This document shows positions 26,631-35,053 of a stretch of 64,000 bases of DNA, in pieces. The stretch is taken from assembly GCF_000297395.2 (NCBI RefSeq), contig NZ_HF570108.1, forward strand, positions 4,934,636 through 4,998,635, read 5' to 3'. The DNA comes from Micromonospora lupini str. Lupac 08. Lineage in GTDB: Bacteria; Actinomycetota; Actinomycetes; Mycobacteriales; Micromonosporaceae. The notes under the pieces were generated by a model. It did no database searches, was not told the DNA's origin, and saw nothing but the letters and a program-made list of their open reading frames with translations. Made by a program: the position numbers and the translations under genes. Position 1 is the first letter of the stretch, and each line of letters starts with the position of its first letter.

Positions 26631-26672
26631 GAGGCCGACGGGACAGGCGCGAAGCGCCGCCCGGTCGGCCTC
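26631..26672. terminator. Nested hairpin
   Basis: GAGGCCGAC (26631-26639) pairs with GTCGGCCTC (26664-26672); an inner GGCGC-GAA-GCGCC stem sits inside. It is preceded by AAAA, so as a minus-strand terminator it would end in TTTT. Confidence 0.55.
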
Positions 26673-26763
26673 GTTCGCTGTCCGGGGCCCTCACCCGCCT
26701 CGACCCGCCATGTCCGGCCGCCGTGACGGCCGGCTCACGGGGCCGGCCGCTCCTGGCCTATCC

Positions 26764-26777
26764 TGGGAGCGCTCCCG
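26764..26777 (+). promoter_or_regulatory. CebR-like operator 3
   Basis: TGGGAGCGCTCCCG, one mismatch to the CebR palindrome, 37 bp before the GH1 start codon, where a bound repressor would block the promoter. Confidence 0.75.
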
Positions 26778-26814
26778 AATCTCGGCGGCGGCCCCGTATC
26801 CACGAGGAGAATCC

Positions 26815-28158
26815 ATGTCGATACCTACCGGGCCCGCCGGCCCGCTGCGCTTTCCCCGCGACTTCGGCTGGGGCGCGGCCACCTCCGCCTACCAGATCGA
26901 GGGCGCCGCCAAGGAGGACGGCCGCGGCGAGTCGGTCTGGGACACCTTCAGCCGTGTCCCCGGACGCACCCGCAACGGCGACACCGGCGACGTGGCCGCC
27001 GACCACTACCACCGGTACGCCGAAGACCTCGACCTGATGCGCGACCTGGGTCTGCGCAGCTACCGCTTCTCCATCTCCTGGCCCCGCGTCCAGCCCGACG
27101 GCACCGGCGCACCCAACCAGCGCGGGCTGGACTTCTACCGCCGGCTCCTGGACGGCCTGCACGAGCGCGGCATCGCCCCGATGGCCACCCTGTTCCACTG
27201 GGACCTGCCGCAGGCGTTGCAGGACGCCGGCGGCTGGGAGTCCCGCGACACCGCCCACCGCTTCGCCGACTACGCCGACGCGGTCTTCACCGCCCTCGGT
27301 GACCGGGTACCGGTCTGGCTCACCATCAACGAGCCCAAGACCGTCGTGCAGAACGGCTACCTCATGGGCCATCACGCGCCCGGCCGGCAGGACCCGGACG
27401 CCGCCTACCTCGTCGCCCACCACCTGCAGCTGGCCCACGGCCTCGCGGTGCGCGCGCTGCGCGCCGGCAACGGCACCGGCCGGATCGGCCCCGCCCTCAA
27501 CCTGCACCCCTGCTACCCCACCGACGACTCCCCCGAGGCCACCGCCGCCGCTCGGCTCTACGACGGCTACGAGAACCGCCTCTACCTCGACTCGCTGCTC
27601 AAGGGCAGCTACCCGCAGGACGTGCTGGCCGACCTGGGCCCGCAGAGCCGGATGGTTCGCGGCATCCGCGACGACGACCTGGCGGTGATCTCGTCCCCGG
27701 TCGACCTGCTGGCCGTGCAGTACTACACGCCCATCTACGTCACCGCCGACGGCAGCACCGAACACCGCTGGCCGACCTCCGAGGCCGGCTGGCAGCAGAT
27801 CTACCCCGACGGGATGTACGACATCCTGACCCGGGTCACCCGTGACTACGGGCCGATCCCGCTCACCGTCACCGAGAACGGCCTGCCCACCCCCGACACC
27901 CTGACCGGGGACGACACCGTCGACGACAGTGGCCGGATCACCTTCCTGCGCGACCACCTGACCGCCGCGCACCGCGCCATCAGCGCCGGAGTGCCGCTGG
28001 AGAGCTTCCACGTGTGGTCGATGCTCGACAACTTCGAGTGGGACGAGGGGTACGACCAACGCTGGGGCCTGGTCTACGTGGACTACGCCACCCAGCGCCG
28101 GGTGCTCAAGCGCAGCGCCCACTGGTACCGCTCCGTCATCGCCGAGGGCGGTTTCTGA
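26815..28158 (+). CDS. GH1 beta-glucosidase, probable cellobiase
   Basis: ATG 26815 follows GAGGAG at normal spacing; 447 residues, the usual GH1 length. N-terminal FPRDFGWGAATSAYQIEGA is the GH1 signature; the acid/base Glu is in WLTINEPK and the nucleophile Glu in LTVTENG. There is no signal peptide, so it acts in the cytoplasm on imported cellobiose or cello-oligosaccharides. A CebR-like box sits just upstream, as for bglC of streptomycetes. No cellobiose importer (cebEFG) or cebR gene is next to it in this window. Confidence 0.93.
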   Translation: MSIPTGPAGPLRFPRDFGWGAATSAYQIEGAAKEDGRGESVWDTFSRVPGRTRNGDTGDVAADHYHRYAEDLDLMRDLGLRSYRFSISWPRVQPDGTGAPNQRGLDFYRRLLDGLHERGIAPMATLFHWDLPQALQDAGGWESRDTAHRFADYADAVFTALGDRVPVWLTINEPKTVVQNGYLMGHHAPGRQDPDAAYLVAHHLQLAHGLAVRALRAGNGTGRIGPALNLHPCYPTDDSPEATAAARLYDGYENRLYLDSLLKGSYPQDVLADLGPQSRMVRGIRDDDLAVISSPVDLLAVQYYTPIYVTADGSTEHRWPTSEAGWQQIYPDGMYDILTRVTRDYGPIPLTVTENGLPTPDTLTGDDTVDDSGRITFLRDHLTAAHRAISAGVPLESFHVWSMLDNFEWDEGYDQRWGLVYVDYATQRRVLKRSAHWYRSVIAEGGF

Positions 28159-28237
28159 ACGGGCCGCCCGGACGGCCGGGCCCGGACGGCTCGGCTCCGG
28201 GTGAGCCGGTGACCGTCCGGGTCGCGGTCGGGAACGC

Positions 28238-28660
28238 TCAGCGGGGCAGCGCCTGCTGCAACTCCGCTCGCAGCGCGGGGGTGAGCATCTCCCCCGCCTG
28301 CTTCGCCAACCGGGCCATCTCGTAGCCCACCACGCCGATGTCCGCGTCGCCGGCCGCGAGCGTGGCCAGGATCGACCCGTCACGCACCTGCATCACCAGG
28401 AAGTAGCCCCGGCCCATCTCGACCACCGTCTGCTTGACGATGTCGCCGTCGAACATCTGCGCCGCGCCCGCAGTGATGCTCATCAGCCCGGACGTCACCG
28501 CGGCGAGCTTGTCCGCGTTGTCGCGGGGCAGATGGTCGGAGATCGCCACCAGCAGCCCGTCGGAGGAGACCACCACCGCGTGCGCCACACCCGGCACCCG
28601 CTCGGCGAACGCGCTCACCAGCCAGCTCAGGTCACGTGCCTCCTGGCTCAACGTCGTCAC
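28238..28660 (-). CDS. Roadblock/LC7 domain protein (conservon CvnB type)
   Basis: 140 residues from GTG 28660, with GGAGG upstream; the start overlaps the kinase stop as GTGA. The fold is shown by LSWLVSAFAERVPGVAHAVV, VSSDGLLVAISD, KLAAVTSGLMSITAGAAQMF and YFLVMQVRDGSILATLAAGD. Such proteins regulate small GTPases and, in actinomycete conservons, partner with a NIT-type kinase, a DUF742 protein and a Ras-like GTPase. Here the last two are missing: the next gene downstream is the convergent GH1. Confidence 0.88.
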   Translation of the reverse strand: MTTLSQEARDLSWLVSAFAERVPGVAHAVVVSSDGLLVAISDHLPRDNADKLAAVTSGLMSITAGAAQMFDGDIVKQTVVEMGRGYFLVMQVRDGSILATLAAGDADIGVVGYEMARLAKQAGEMLTPALRAELQQALPR

Positions 28661-31203
28661 TGTCGTCGTCCTCCTTCGTCGTGCCCCCACGAGGGTGGCA
28701 CCGGTATCTCGGTGGTGTCCTCGGCCTCGGCACGCCGCACCCCGCTGTAGAGCCGGGACAGCATGCCGCCGACCGCCTCCGGGTCCAGCTCGGCGCGCGT
28801 CGGCGCCGACTCCGGCTGGGCCGGACGGGTGACCGCGGAGAGTTGGGCCATCGGCACGCGTACCGGCAGGCCCCGTTCGTTCGTGCCGGCCGTCACCGGA
28901 GTGGCGGGCGGAACGGCCGGGCCGGCGGCCGCCGCCCCGGGGGTCGGCCCCTGCCGGGACCACCAGCCGCCGCCGTCGTCGGAGCCGGCGGCGGCCGGGG
29001 CCAACACGTCCTCGGCGCGTACCGGGACGGGTCGGGTCTGGCGGGGCACGGCGGCGGGCGGGCGACCGGCCACCGGCAGGTCCAACGGCGCGGCGACCGG
29101 TCCACGGCCACCGGCCGACGCGGGCGTCCCCGACATCCGCTGCGCCGCGGCACCCCGCGCCGCACTTGCCGCAAGCATCCGGGCCGGCGCCGGCGGATCC
29201 AGCTCCACCGCACCGGCCGGCGCCAGCAGGGCGGCCGGCAGCACCAGCCGCGCGACCAGGCCGCTCTGGCCCGCGTCGAGCTGCACCCGCACGCCCAGCC
29301 GGCTCGCCAGGTGGCTGACCACGAACAGGCCCATCCGCTCGACCGCCGCGACGTCCGCGGCCGGCGGGCTGGCCAGCACGGCGTTCGCCTCGGCCAGCGC
29401 GGTCGGACTCATGCCCAGGCCGTCGTCCACGACCTCGATCAACGCGCCCGAAGCCTCGGCCCGGGCGGTCACCAGCACCACCGTGTCCGGACGGGAGAAC
29501 GCGGTCGCGTTCTCCAGCAGCTCGGCCAGCATGTGCACCAGTTCCCCGACCGCGTGCCCCACCACGTTGACCTCGCCCACCGAATCCAGCCGGACCCGCT
29601 GGTACTGCTCGATCTCGGCGGCGGCGGCCAGCAGCACGGTGCCGAGACCCACCGGACGGTTCCACCGACGGGTGGAGTCGGTGCCGGCGAGGACCAGGAG
29701 GCTCTCGTCGTTACGGCGCATCCGGGCGGCCAGGTGGTCGAGTTTGAACAGGTTGTCGAGCTGGTCCGGGTCGCTCTCCTCACGCTCCAGGTCGTCGAGC
29801 AGTTCCAGTTGGCGCTCCACGAGCACCTGGCTGCGGCGGGCCAGGTTGACGAACATCGCGTTGACGTTGCGACGCATCAACGCCTGCTCGACGGCGACGG
29901 TCACGGCGCTGCGGTGCACGGCGACGAACGCCTCCGCCAGCTCACCGATCTCGTCGAGCGAACGGACCACCGCCGGCGCGACCTCGATGCCCGGCACCCC
30001 GCCGGTGACGGTCCGCAGCCGATCCAACGCGTCCGGCAGCTCGATCTGCGCGATGCGCAGCGCCTGGCTGCGCAGCAGCCGCATCGACCGGGCGACCGAC
30101 CGCCCCACCAGCAGTGAGATCAGCAGGGCGACCAGCAGCACGGCGACGACACCGCCGACCACCAGCAGGGTGGTGCGCAACTGGCCGCTGCTGGCGTCGT
30201 CGGCCTGACGCACCGCGTCGTCCAGGACCCCCGCCTCGACCTGGCGCAGCAACTCCTGGCGCTGCTGGCTGGCCGACCACCACTGCTCCGACGGCAGCAC
30301 CTCGGGCGCGGCGCTCCCGGCCGGCAGGCTGCGCTCCTCCAGCTGAGTGGCGACCAGGAACAGCGGGTTCACCGACATCTCGTCGTACCGGCGGATCTGA
30401 TCCGTGGTGGCGGCCACGCGGAACGCGCCGAGGGCGGTCAACTGCTGGGCGCGCAGATCACTGAGGATCACCCGGTCCTCGGTGCCGTACCGACCCGCGC
30501 GGGCGGCGGCGTAGAGCTGGGCGCGGACCCGGGAGGAGAGCTCCTTGACCCGGGCCAGCTGCACGTAGCGCAGCACCGAGTCGCTCAGCGCCGCCCGGTC
30601 CTGACCTGGCGTCGGCTCGGCGAGCAGATCCAGCAACGCGCCCACGGCCCGGTGGTAGTTGCTCAGGATGGTGTCGTTGCTGAGCACCGCCGGCGGGATC
30701 GCCGGACGGATGTCGATCACCTGGTCGTACGCCTCCTGCGCCTCGGAGAAGGCCACCCGCCAGGACGCGTCGGCGTCGGCCAGCGGTCGGGCCGCCCGAC
30801 TCAGGTCGGCCATCGCCCGGTCGGAGGCCACCTGCAACGGCCGCAACGCGCTGGCGGCGGCCTGGCGGTCGCCACCGCGGCGCAGCTCGCCCAGCTCACC
30901 CGCCGAGCGATCCCGCTCCTGCTGGAGCTGGTCCACCACTGCGGTGATCTGCCGGCCGATGTCGACCTGCCGGGAGAAGTCGTTGAGCGCTGTCGTCCGT
31001 CCGACCAGGGCGCTGGTCTGCACACCCGCGAGCACCAGGAACGCCAACGACGGCACCACCAGCACGGTGGCCAGCTTGGTGCTCATCCGCCAGTCCCGCA
31101 GCCGGAACGGTGAGCGGCGGCGGTGCGGAACGACGCGGACGTCGAAGCGTCGCCGGCGGTGGTTCGACACCCCGCCGGTCGCCGGGTCGGGACCTGCCGC
31201 CAC
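28657..31203 (-). CDS. Nitrate/nitrite-sensor-type histidine kinase (conservon CvnA type)
   Basis: GTG 31203 preceded by a run of AGGAGG is preferred to ATG 31254; 848 residues. A first membrane helix (LATVLVVPSLAFLVLAG) precedes a helical NIT sensor domain, a second helix (LLVVGGVVAVLLVALLISLL), a HAMP-like linker and an ATPase domain (ELLENATAFSRPDTVVLV with the N box; DDGLGM, the G1 box). The H-box His is not obvious, as in other conservon kinases. The last ~200 residues are Pro/Ala-rich and disordered. Coupled to the roadblock gene by a 4-bp overlap. Ligand unknown. Confidence 0.85.
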   Translation of the reverse strand: MAAGPDPATGGVSNHRRRRFDVRVVPHRRRSPFRLRDWRMSTKLATVLVVPSLAFLVLAGVQTSALVGRTTALNDFSRQVDIGRQITAVVDQLQQERDRSAGELGELRRGGDRQAAASALRPLQVASDRAMADLSRAARPLADADASWRVAFSEAQEAYDQVIDIRPAIPPAVLSNDTILSNYHRAVGALLDLLAEPTPGQDRAALSDSVLRYVQLARVKELSSRVRAQLYAAARAGRYGTEDRVILSDLRAQQLTALGAFRVAATTDQIRRYDEMSVNPLFLVATQLEERSLPAGSAAPEVLPSEQWWSASQQRQELLRQVEAGVLDDAVRQADDASSGQLRTTLLVVGGVVAVLLVALLISLLVGRSVARSMRLLRSQALRIAQIELPDALDRLRTVTGGVPGIEVAPAVVRSLDEIGELAEAFVAVHRSAVTVAVEQALMRRNVNAMFVNLARRSQVLVERQLELLDDLEREESDPDQLDNLFKLDHLAARMRRNDESLLVLAGTDSTRRWNRPVGLGTVLLAAAAEIEQYQRVRLDSVGEVNVVGHAVGELVHMLAELLENATAFSRPDTVVLVTARAEASGALIEVVDDGLGMSPTALAEANAVLASPPAADVAAVERMGLFVVSHLASRLGVRVQLDAGQSGLVARLVLPAALLAPAGAVELDPPAPARMLAASAARGAAAQRMSGTPASAGGRGPVAAPLDLPVAGRPPAAVPRQTRPVPVRAEDVLAPAAAGSDDGGGWWSRQGPTPGAAAAGPAVPPATPVTAGTNERGLPVRVPMAQLSAVTRPAQPESAPTRAELDPEAVGGMLSRLYSGVRRAEAEDTTEIPVPPSWGHDEGGRRQ

Positions 31204-31301
31204 CCTGCCTCCTCCTCCTGCCGCGTCCACCGCGACCCGGGGAGCGCAGTCCATCCAACCAGGCTCGGTAGCGCTGTCAACGGCCCGGGCAGGGCGAAAG
31301 T

Positions 31302-32714
31302 TCAGGAAGGATACTGCGGGTGGGAACGTCCTGTCGTGGTCGGTAATACCAGCTCATCCGTCCGGCCGATGTCGGCGAGCTCGGCCGCCTCGCCAAAGCG
31401 GCCCAGCGCCACGAGCGCCGCGCCGGTGGCGCCGATCTCCGGGTTGCGTTGGTGCGACACCGGTCGCGGCGCGAGCGCGGCCGCGAACGCCTGCCGCCAC
31501 CACACCGAGGCGGCCACCGCGCCGCCACCCAGCACCACCCCGACCGGTTTGTCGACCGTGGACTCCAGCACCGCGAGATCGTCGGCGACCAGCTCGCACA
31601 GCCCCTGCATCAGCCCGGCCAGGATGTCCACCGCCGTGGTGCTGAAGCTCAGACCGCGCAGCTCGCCCGAGCCCGCCGGCACCAACCCCGGAGGGCGGTC
31701 ACCCCCGAAACGGGGGTCGGTCGGCCGGCCGCCGCCCGTCGGCACCAACGCCAGCGCCGCGTCCAGCTCGTCCCCGCTGGGCAGTCGCAACTCCCGGTTG
31801 GCCCAGGCGAACAGGTTGCCACCGCTGGAGTACGCCGCGCCGGTCACCACGTGGTCGTGGTCGACCCGGTACCGCCAGAGTCGTTCGGGCAGCCGCGGCA
31901 GCGGCTCTCCGGCCGGGATCCGCTGCATCAGGCGTACGGCCGCGGAGGTGCCCACCGTGACCGCGGCCCGGCTCGGGTCGGCGCAGCCCGAGCCGACGTT
32001 CGACGCCCCGCCGTCACCCACCGGCGGCGCCCACCGGGCCTCGGCCAGCTGCGGCCAGCGGCGGGCGCGGTCGGGTCGGAGCCGGCCGTGCCAGTCCAGC
32101 TCGCCCAGGGACGGCAGGTCGCGCGGTCGCGCACCGGCGAGCGTCAGCGCCTCCTCGTCCCAGCGCAGGCTGCTCAGGTCCAGCAGGCCGGTGCCGGATG
32201 CCTGGGAGACCGACATGGGCGCCGCCTGCAGCAGCTCGCCCAGCACGTACTCCGGCAGGCCGACGAACCGGGCGATCGGGGTGCCGGACTGTTCCCGCAA
32301 CCAGGGCAGGCGCATCGACCAGTAGGAGCGGTGCCACCAGCAGCCGGTGCGCTGGTGGAAGCCGTCCGGGTCGGCGGGGCCGGGCGTGTCGCCGACCGGC
32401 CTGGGCCGGGTGTCCAACCAGGTGACGACCGGGCCCAGCGGGCTGCCGTCGCGGTCCAGCGGAAGCACCGAGTGCCACTGCGCGGAGGTCGCCACCAGGT
32501 CGACGTCGTGCAGGTGCCCCGCCTCGGCCAGCTCGTCCAGACACTCGATGAGGCAGGCGAGGTAGTCGGGGCCGGAGAGCGTGCCGGTGCCGTCGTCACC
32601 GATGGCGAGGTTGACCTTCCGCCGGGCCAGGGCGCCGGGCAGCGGCTGGGTCTCCCCGTCCAGCACCAACCCGCGTACGGAGGAGGTGCCCAGGTCGAGC
32701 GCGAGAATGTTCAT
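31302..32714 (-). CDS. FGGY-family carbohydrate kinase
   Basis: 470 residues from ATG 32714. ATP-binding phosphate-1 motif LALDLGTSSVRGLVLDG at the N-terminus; VATSAQWHSVLPLDRDG and VTWLDTRPRP are sugar-binding-site blocks; VTVGTSAAVRLM (phosphate-2) and GVVLGGGAVAASVWWRQAFA (adenosine) follow. Sequence style fits the gluconokinase-like branch, but the sugar is not determinable here. It precedes the conservon kinase by about 100 bp on the same strand. Confidence 0.85.
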   Translation of the reverse strand: MNILALDLGTSSVRGLVLDGETQPLPGALARRKVNLAIGDDGTGTLSGPDYLACLIECLDELAEAGHLHDVDLVATSAQWHSVLPLDRDGSPLGPVVTWLDTRPRPVGDTPGPADPDGFHQRTGCWWHRSYWSMRLPWLREQSGTPIARFVGLPEYVLGELLQAAPMSVSQASGTGLLDLSSLRWDEEALTLAGARPRDLPSLGELDWHGRLRPDRARRWPQLAEARWAPPVGDGGASNVGSGCADPSRAAVTVGTSAAVRLMQRIPAGEPLPRLPERLWRYRVDHDHVVTGAAYSSGGNLFAWANRELRLPSGDELDAALALVPTGGGRPTDPRFGGDRPPGLVPAGSGELRGLSFSTTAVDILAGLMQGLCELVADDLAVLESTVDKPVGVVLGGGAVAASVWWRQAFAAALAPRPVSHQRNPEIGATGAALVALGRFGEAAELADIGRTDELVLPTTTGRSHPQYPS

Positions 32715-32811
32715 CGCCGGTCAAGTTACCCGGTGCCGGCCGCGCGGGAACGGTGGTCCGGCCGGGCACGCCGGTACGCCCGAAGGGGTCCCGAGCCGGG
32801 CCGCGACCGCG

Positions 32812-32817
32812 TAAGGT
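32812..32817 (+). promoter_or_regulatory. -10 hexamer TAAGGT of the trp leader transcript
   Basis: TAAGGT ends 7 nt before the leader peptide ATG 32825, consistent with a leaderless leader-peptide mRNA. Confidence 0.5.
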
Positions 32818-32824
32818 GGACCGC

Positions 32825-32884
32825 ATGCTCGCGCACCCAACCTCCTGGTGGCCCGCCGACCCGGCGGCCACCCCCCGCGCGTAG
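32825..32884 (+). CDS. trpL: Trp attenuator leader peptide
   Basis: A 19-codon frame reads MLAHPTSWWPADPAATPRA with two adjacent Trp codons (TGG TGG at 32846-32851). Leader peptides of similar style (M-x-A-H-x-T...WW) precede trpE in streptomycetes. It lies 93 nt before the anthranilate synthase start, and its 3' side is followed at once by two hairpins. Ribosome stalling at the Trp codons under tryptophan starvation would alter hairpin choice. Strong position and content evidence; regulation is inferred. Confidence 0.8.
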   Translation: MLAHPTSWWPADPAATPRA

Positions 32885-32894
32885 CTTCATCCAC

Positions 32895-32955
32895 GCGGCC
32901 GCCACCGAGGCGGCCGCCGGATCTCCCGGCCCGGATGGCCGCCACCGCTGGCGGC
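32895..32955 (+). promoter_or_regulatory. Transcription attenuator of the anthranilate synthase gene
   Basis: Two hairpins: GCGGCCGCC/GGCGGCCGC (32895-32917, 9 bp, 5-nt loop) and GCCGCCA/TGGCGGC (32938-32955, 7 bp, 4-nt loop). The arms share GCCGCC/GGCGG cores, so alternative pairings are possible. They stand between the leader peptide and the ATG at 32978. Confidence 0.6.
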
Positions 32956-32977
32956 GCCCGGCCCCACGGAGACCACG

Positions 32978-34891
32978 ATGACCAGCCTGACCCACCTGAC
33001 CGACCTGCTCGCCGCCATCTCCCGTGGCGACGACCCCGGCCCGTTCGCGCTGCTGCGCCGCGAGGGCGCCGACGAGCTGGAACTGTTCACCGGCGTCGTC
33101 ACCACAGTCGACCGGCTGGCGGACATCCCGCTGTCGCCGGGTGCGCCCGGCGCACGGACGCTGGCCCTGGTGCCGTTCCGGCAGATCGCCGAACGCGGCT
33201 TCGCCTGCGTCGACGACGACGCCCCGCTGGAGTGTCTCCAGGTCGGTGAGCACCGGCGGATCCCCCTGGCCGAAGCCCTGGCCGCGCTGCCCGACCAGCC
33301 GGTCCGCACCCGCGACGCCGCGTTCGACGTCAGCGACGAGGAGTACGCGCGGATCGTGCAGCAGGTGCTCACCGAGGAGATCGGCCGCGGCGAGGGCGCG
33401 AACTTCGTCATCCACCGCACCCTGCACGCCACCGTGCAGGGCGCCCCGCTGGTGGCCGCGCTGGCCGCGCTGCGCCGGCTGCTGGTCGCCGAGCGCGGCG
33501 CCTACTGGACGTTCGTGGTGCACACCGACACCCGGACCCTGGTCGGCGCCAGCCCGGAACGACACGTGAGCGTCGACGACGGGCTCGTGATGATGAACCC
33601 GATCAGCGGCACCTTCCGGCCCGGCGGCGACACCCCGAACCGGGAGGCGCTGCTGCGGTTCCTCGCCGACCCGAAGGAGGTCGAGGAGCTGTACATGGTG
33701 CTCGACGAGGAGCTGAAGATGATGGCTACAGTCGCCGAGCACGGCGGCCAGGTCATCGGGCCGTACCTCAAGGAGATGTCGCACCTGTCGCACACCGAGT
33801 ACCTGCTGGCCGGTCGGGGCACCCGCGACGTTCGGGAGGTGCTGCGGGAGACGATGTTCGCGCCCACCGTGACGGGCAGCCCGATGGAGAACGCCTGCCG
33901 GGTGATCGCCAGGCACGAGCGCCGGGGCCGCGGCTACTACGCAGGTGTGCTGGCCCTGCTCGGTCACGACGACGCCGGCCGCCAGACGCTTGACGCGCCG
34001 ATCCTGATCCGTACCGCCGAGATCTCTCCCACCGGCCGGCTGCGGGTGCCGGTCGGCGCCACCCTGGTCCGGCACTCGACGGCGGCCGGTGAGGTGGCCG
34101 AGACGCACGCCAAGGCCGCCGGGGTGCTGGCCGCGCTCGGTCTCGGCCCGGCGGCGCCCGCCGGCGACCGCGGGCCGGTCGTGCGGCTGGCCGACGACCC
34201 GGCGGTACGCGACGCGCTCGCCGCGCGGAACACGCCGCTGGCCCGGTTCTGGCTGGACCAGCGGGCACCGGACGCGCCGGGGCTGCCCGGGTTGGCCGGT
34301 CTGCGGGCACTGATCGTGGACGCCGAGGACACCTTCACCGGCATGTTGGCGCACCAACTGGGCGCGTTGGGTCTCGCGGTCACGCTGCGGCCCTGGCACG
34401 CCGGCGGCTCGGTCGACGAGTACGACCTGGTGGTGGCCGGGCCCGGACCGGGCGACCCGGGGAGCCCGGACGACGCGAAGATGGCCGCGTTGCGGGAGCT
34501 GCTGGACGGGCTGCTGGCGACCGGCCGGCCCACCCTCGCGGTCTGCCTGGGGCACCAGGTGCTGGCCGGGCTGCTGGGGCTGCCCCTGCACCGCCGGGAC
34601 GCTCCCTATCAGGGGTTGCAACGGGAGGTCGACCTGTTCGGCCGAGCCCGCCGGGTCGGCTTCTACTCCTCGTTCACCGCGCGGGCCGAGACGGACCGGC
34701 TGGACACCGCGTACGGGACGGTGGAGCTGGCCCGCGACGAGCGCGACGGGTCCGTGCACGCCCTGCGCGGGCAGGGCTTCGCGGGGGTGCAGTTTCACCC
34801 GGAGTCGGTGCTCAGCCCGGACGGGGTGACAGTGCTGAGCGAGTTGCTGGCCGATCTGCTGCCGGCGCCGCGTCCGGCCCGGCAGGTGTAG
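32978..34891 (+). CDS. trpE: Anthranilate synthase, fused TrpE-TrpG type (PhzE-like)
   Basis: 637 residues from ATG 32978. The first ~420 residues are a chorismate-binding domain (NPISGTFRPGG, VLDEELKMM, VTGSPMENACRV, GRGYYAGVLALLG); the last ~200 are a class I glutamine amidotransferase with its Cys in AVCLGHQVLAGLLGL and His/Glu in VQFHPESVLS. Fused enzymes of this layout are either TrpEG (anthranilate) or PhzE (aminodeoxyisochorismate). The Trp-rich leader just upstream and the absence of phenazine genes favour the tryptophan role. It ends at a strong terminator shared with wrbA. Confidence 0.85.
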   Translation: MTSLTHLTDLLAAISRGDDPGPFALLRREGADELELFTGVVTTVDRLADIPLSPGAPGARTLALVPFRQIAERGFACVDDDAPLECLQVGEHRRIPLAEALAALPDQPVRTRDAAFDVSDEEYARIVQQVLTEEIGRGEGANFVIHRTLHATVQGAPLVAALAALRRLLVAERGAYWTFVVHTDTRTLVGASPERHVSVDDGLVMMNPISGTFRPGGDTPNREALLRFLADPKEVEELYMVLDEELKMMATVAEHGGQVIGPYLKEMSHLSHTEYLLAGRGTRDVREVLRETMFAPTVTGSPMENACRVIARHERRGRGYYAGVLALLGHDDAGRQTLDAPILIRTAEISPTGRLRVPVGATLVRHSTAAGEVAETHAKAAGVLAALGLGPAAPAGDRGPVVRLADDPAVRDALAARNTPLARFWLDQRAPDAPGLPGLAGLRALIVDAEDTFTGMLAHQLGALGLAVTLRPWHAGGSVDEYDLVVAGPGPGDPGSPDDAKMAALRELLDGLLATGRPTLAVCLGHQVLAGLLGLPLHRRDAPYQGLQREVDLFGRARRVGFYSSFTARAETDRLDTAYGTVELARDERDGSVHALRGQGFAGVQFHPESVLSPDGVTVLSELLADLLPAPRPARQV

Positions 34892-34993
34892 CCGCGACCG
34901 GCCTGGCCGGCGTAGCCGCGACCGGCCCGGCAGGCGTGGCACGCCGGCCGGGCCCGCACGGCATGGTCCCCGCCGTTGTGGGGTACGGCTGGT

Positions 34994-35044
34994 GCGACCG
35001 GTGGTGCGGGCGGGCCGAGAGCCCCCGCCCGCGCCACCGGTCGC
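34994..35044. terminator. 21-bp bidirectional terminator stem
   Basis: 34994-35014 pairs with 35024-35044 over 21 bp with one mismatch (GCGACCGGTGG outer part, GCGGGCGGG inner part), 9-nt loop. It serves the converging anthranilate synthase and wrbA genes. Confidence 0.85.
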
Positions 35045-35053
35045 CCGCGTCGG

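Larger units (their letters stand above)
26359..26763. other. Gap between CebR boxes 2 and 3: two strong hairpins, no recognised gene
   Basis: No gene of known family is present. Two hairpins stand out: GTGGGGACGGGGG with a perfect 13-bp partner (26571-26603, 7-nt loop), and GAGGCCGAC paired with GTCGGCCTC (26631-26672) enclosing a further GGCGC/GCGCC stem. A small frame with GTG 26507 would encode 33 residues ending CVCSYGGDGGCPPPSPH, its 3' end lying in the first hairpin; GGGAGGGAGG lies 18 nt upstream, too far for a normal ribosome site. It could be a small RNA, a leader or a short peptide gene, or just terminators. Confidence 0.35.

Noticed and set aside
31204..31254. ATG 31254 start of the conservon-type kinase
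   Set aside because: No ribosome site, while GTG 31203 follows an AGGAGG run.
32978..34891. Phenazine-type PhzE
   Set aside because: Layout fits PhzE too, but the Trp leader and lack of other phz genes favour fused anthranilate synthase.
34888..34940. Short direct repeat GTAGCCGCGACCGGC after the anthranilate synthase gene
   Set aside because: Only two copies; too little to call a repeat family.
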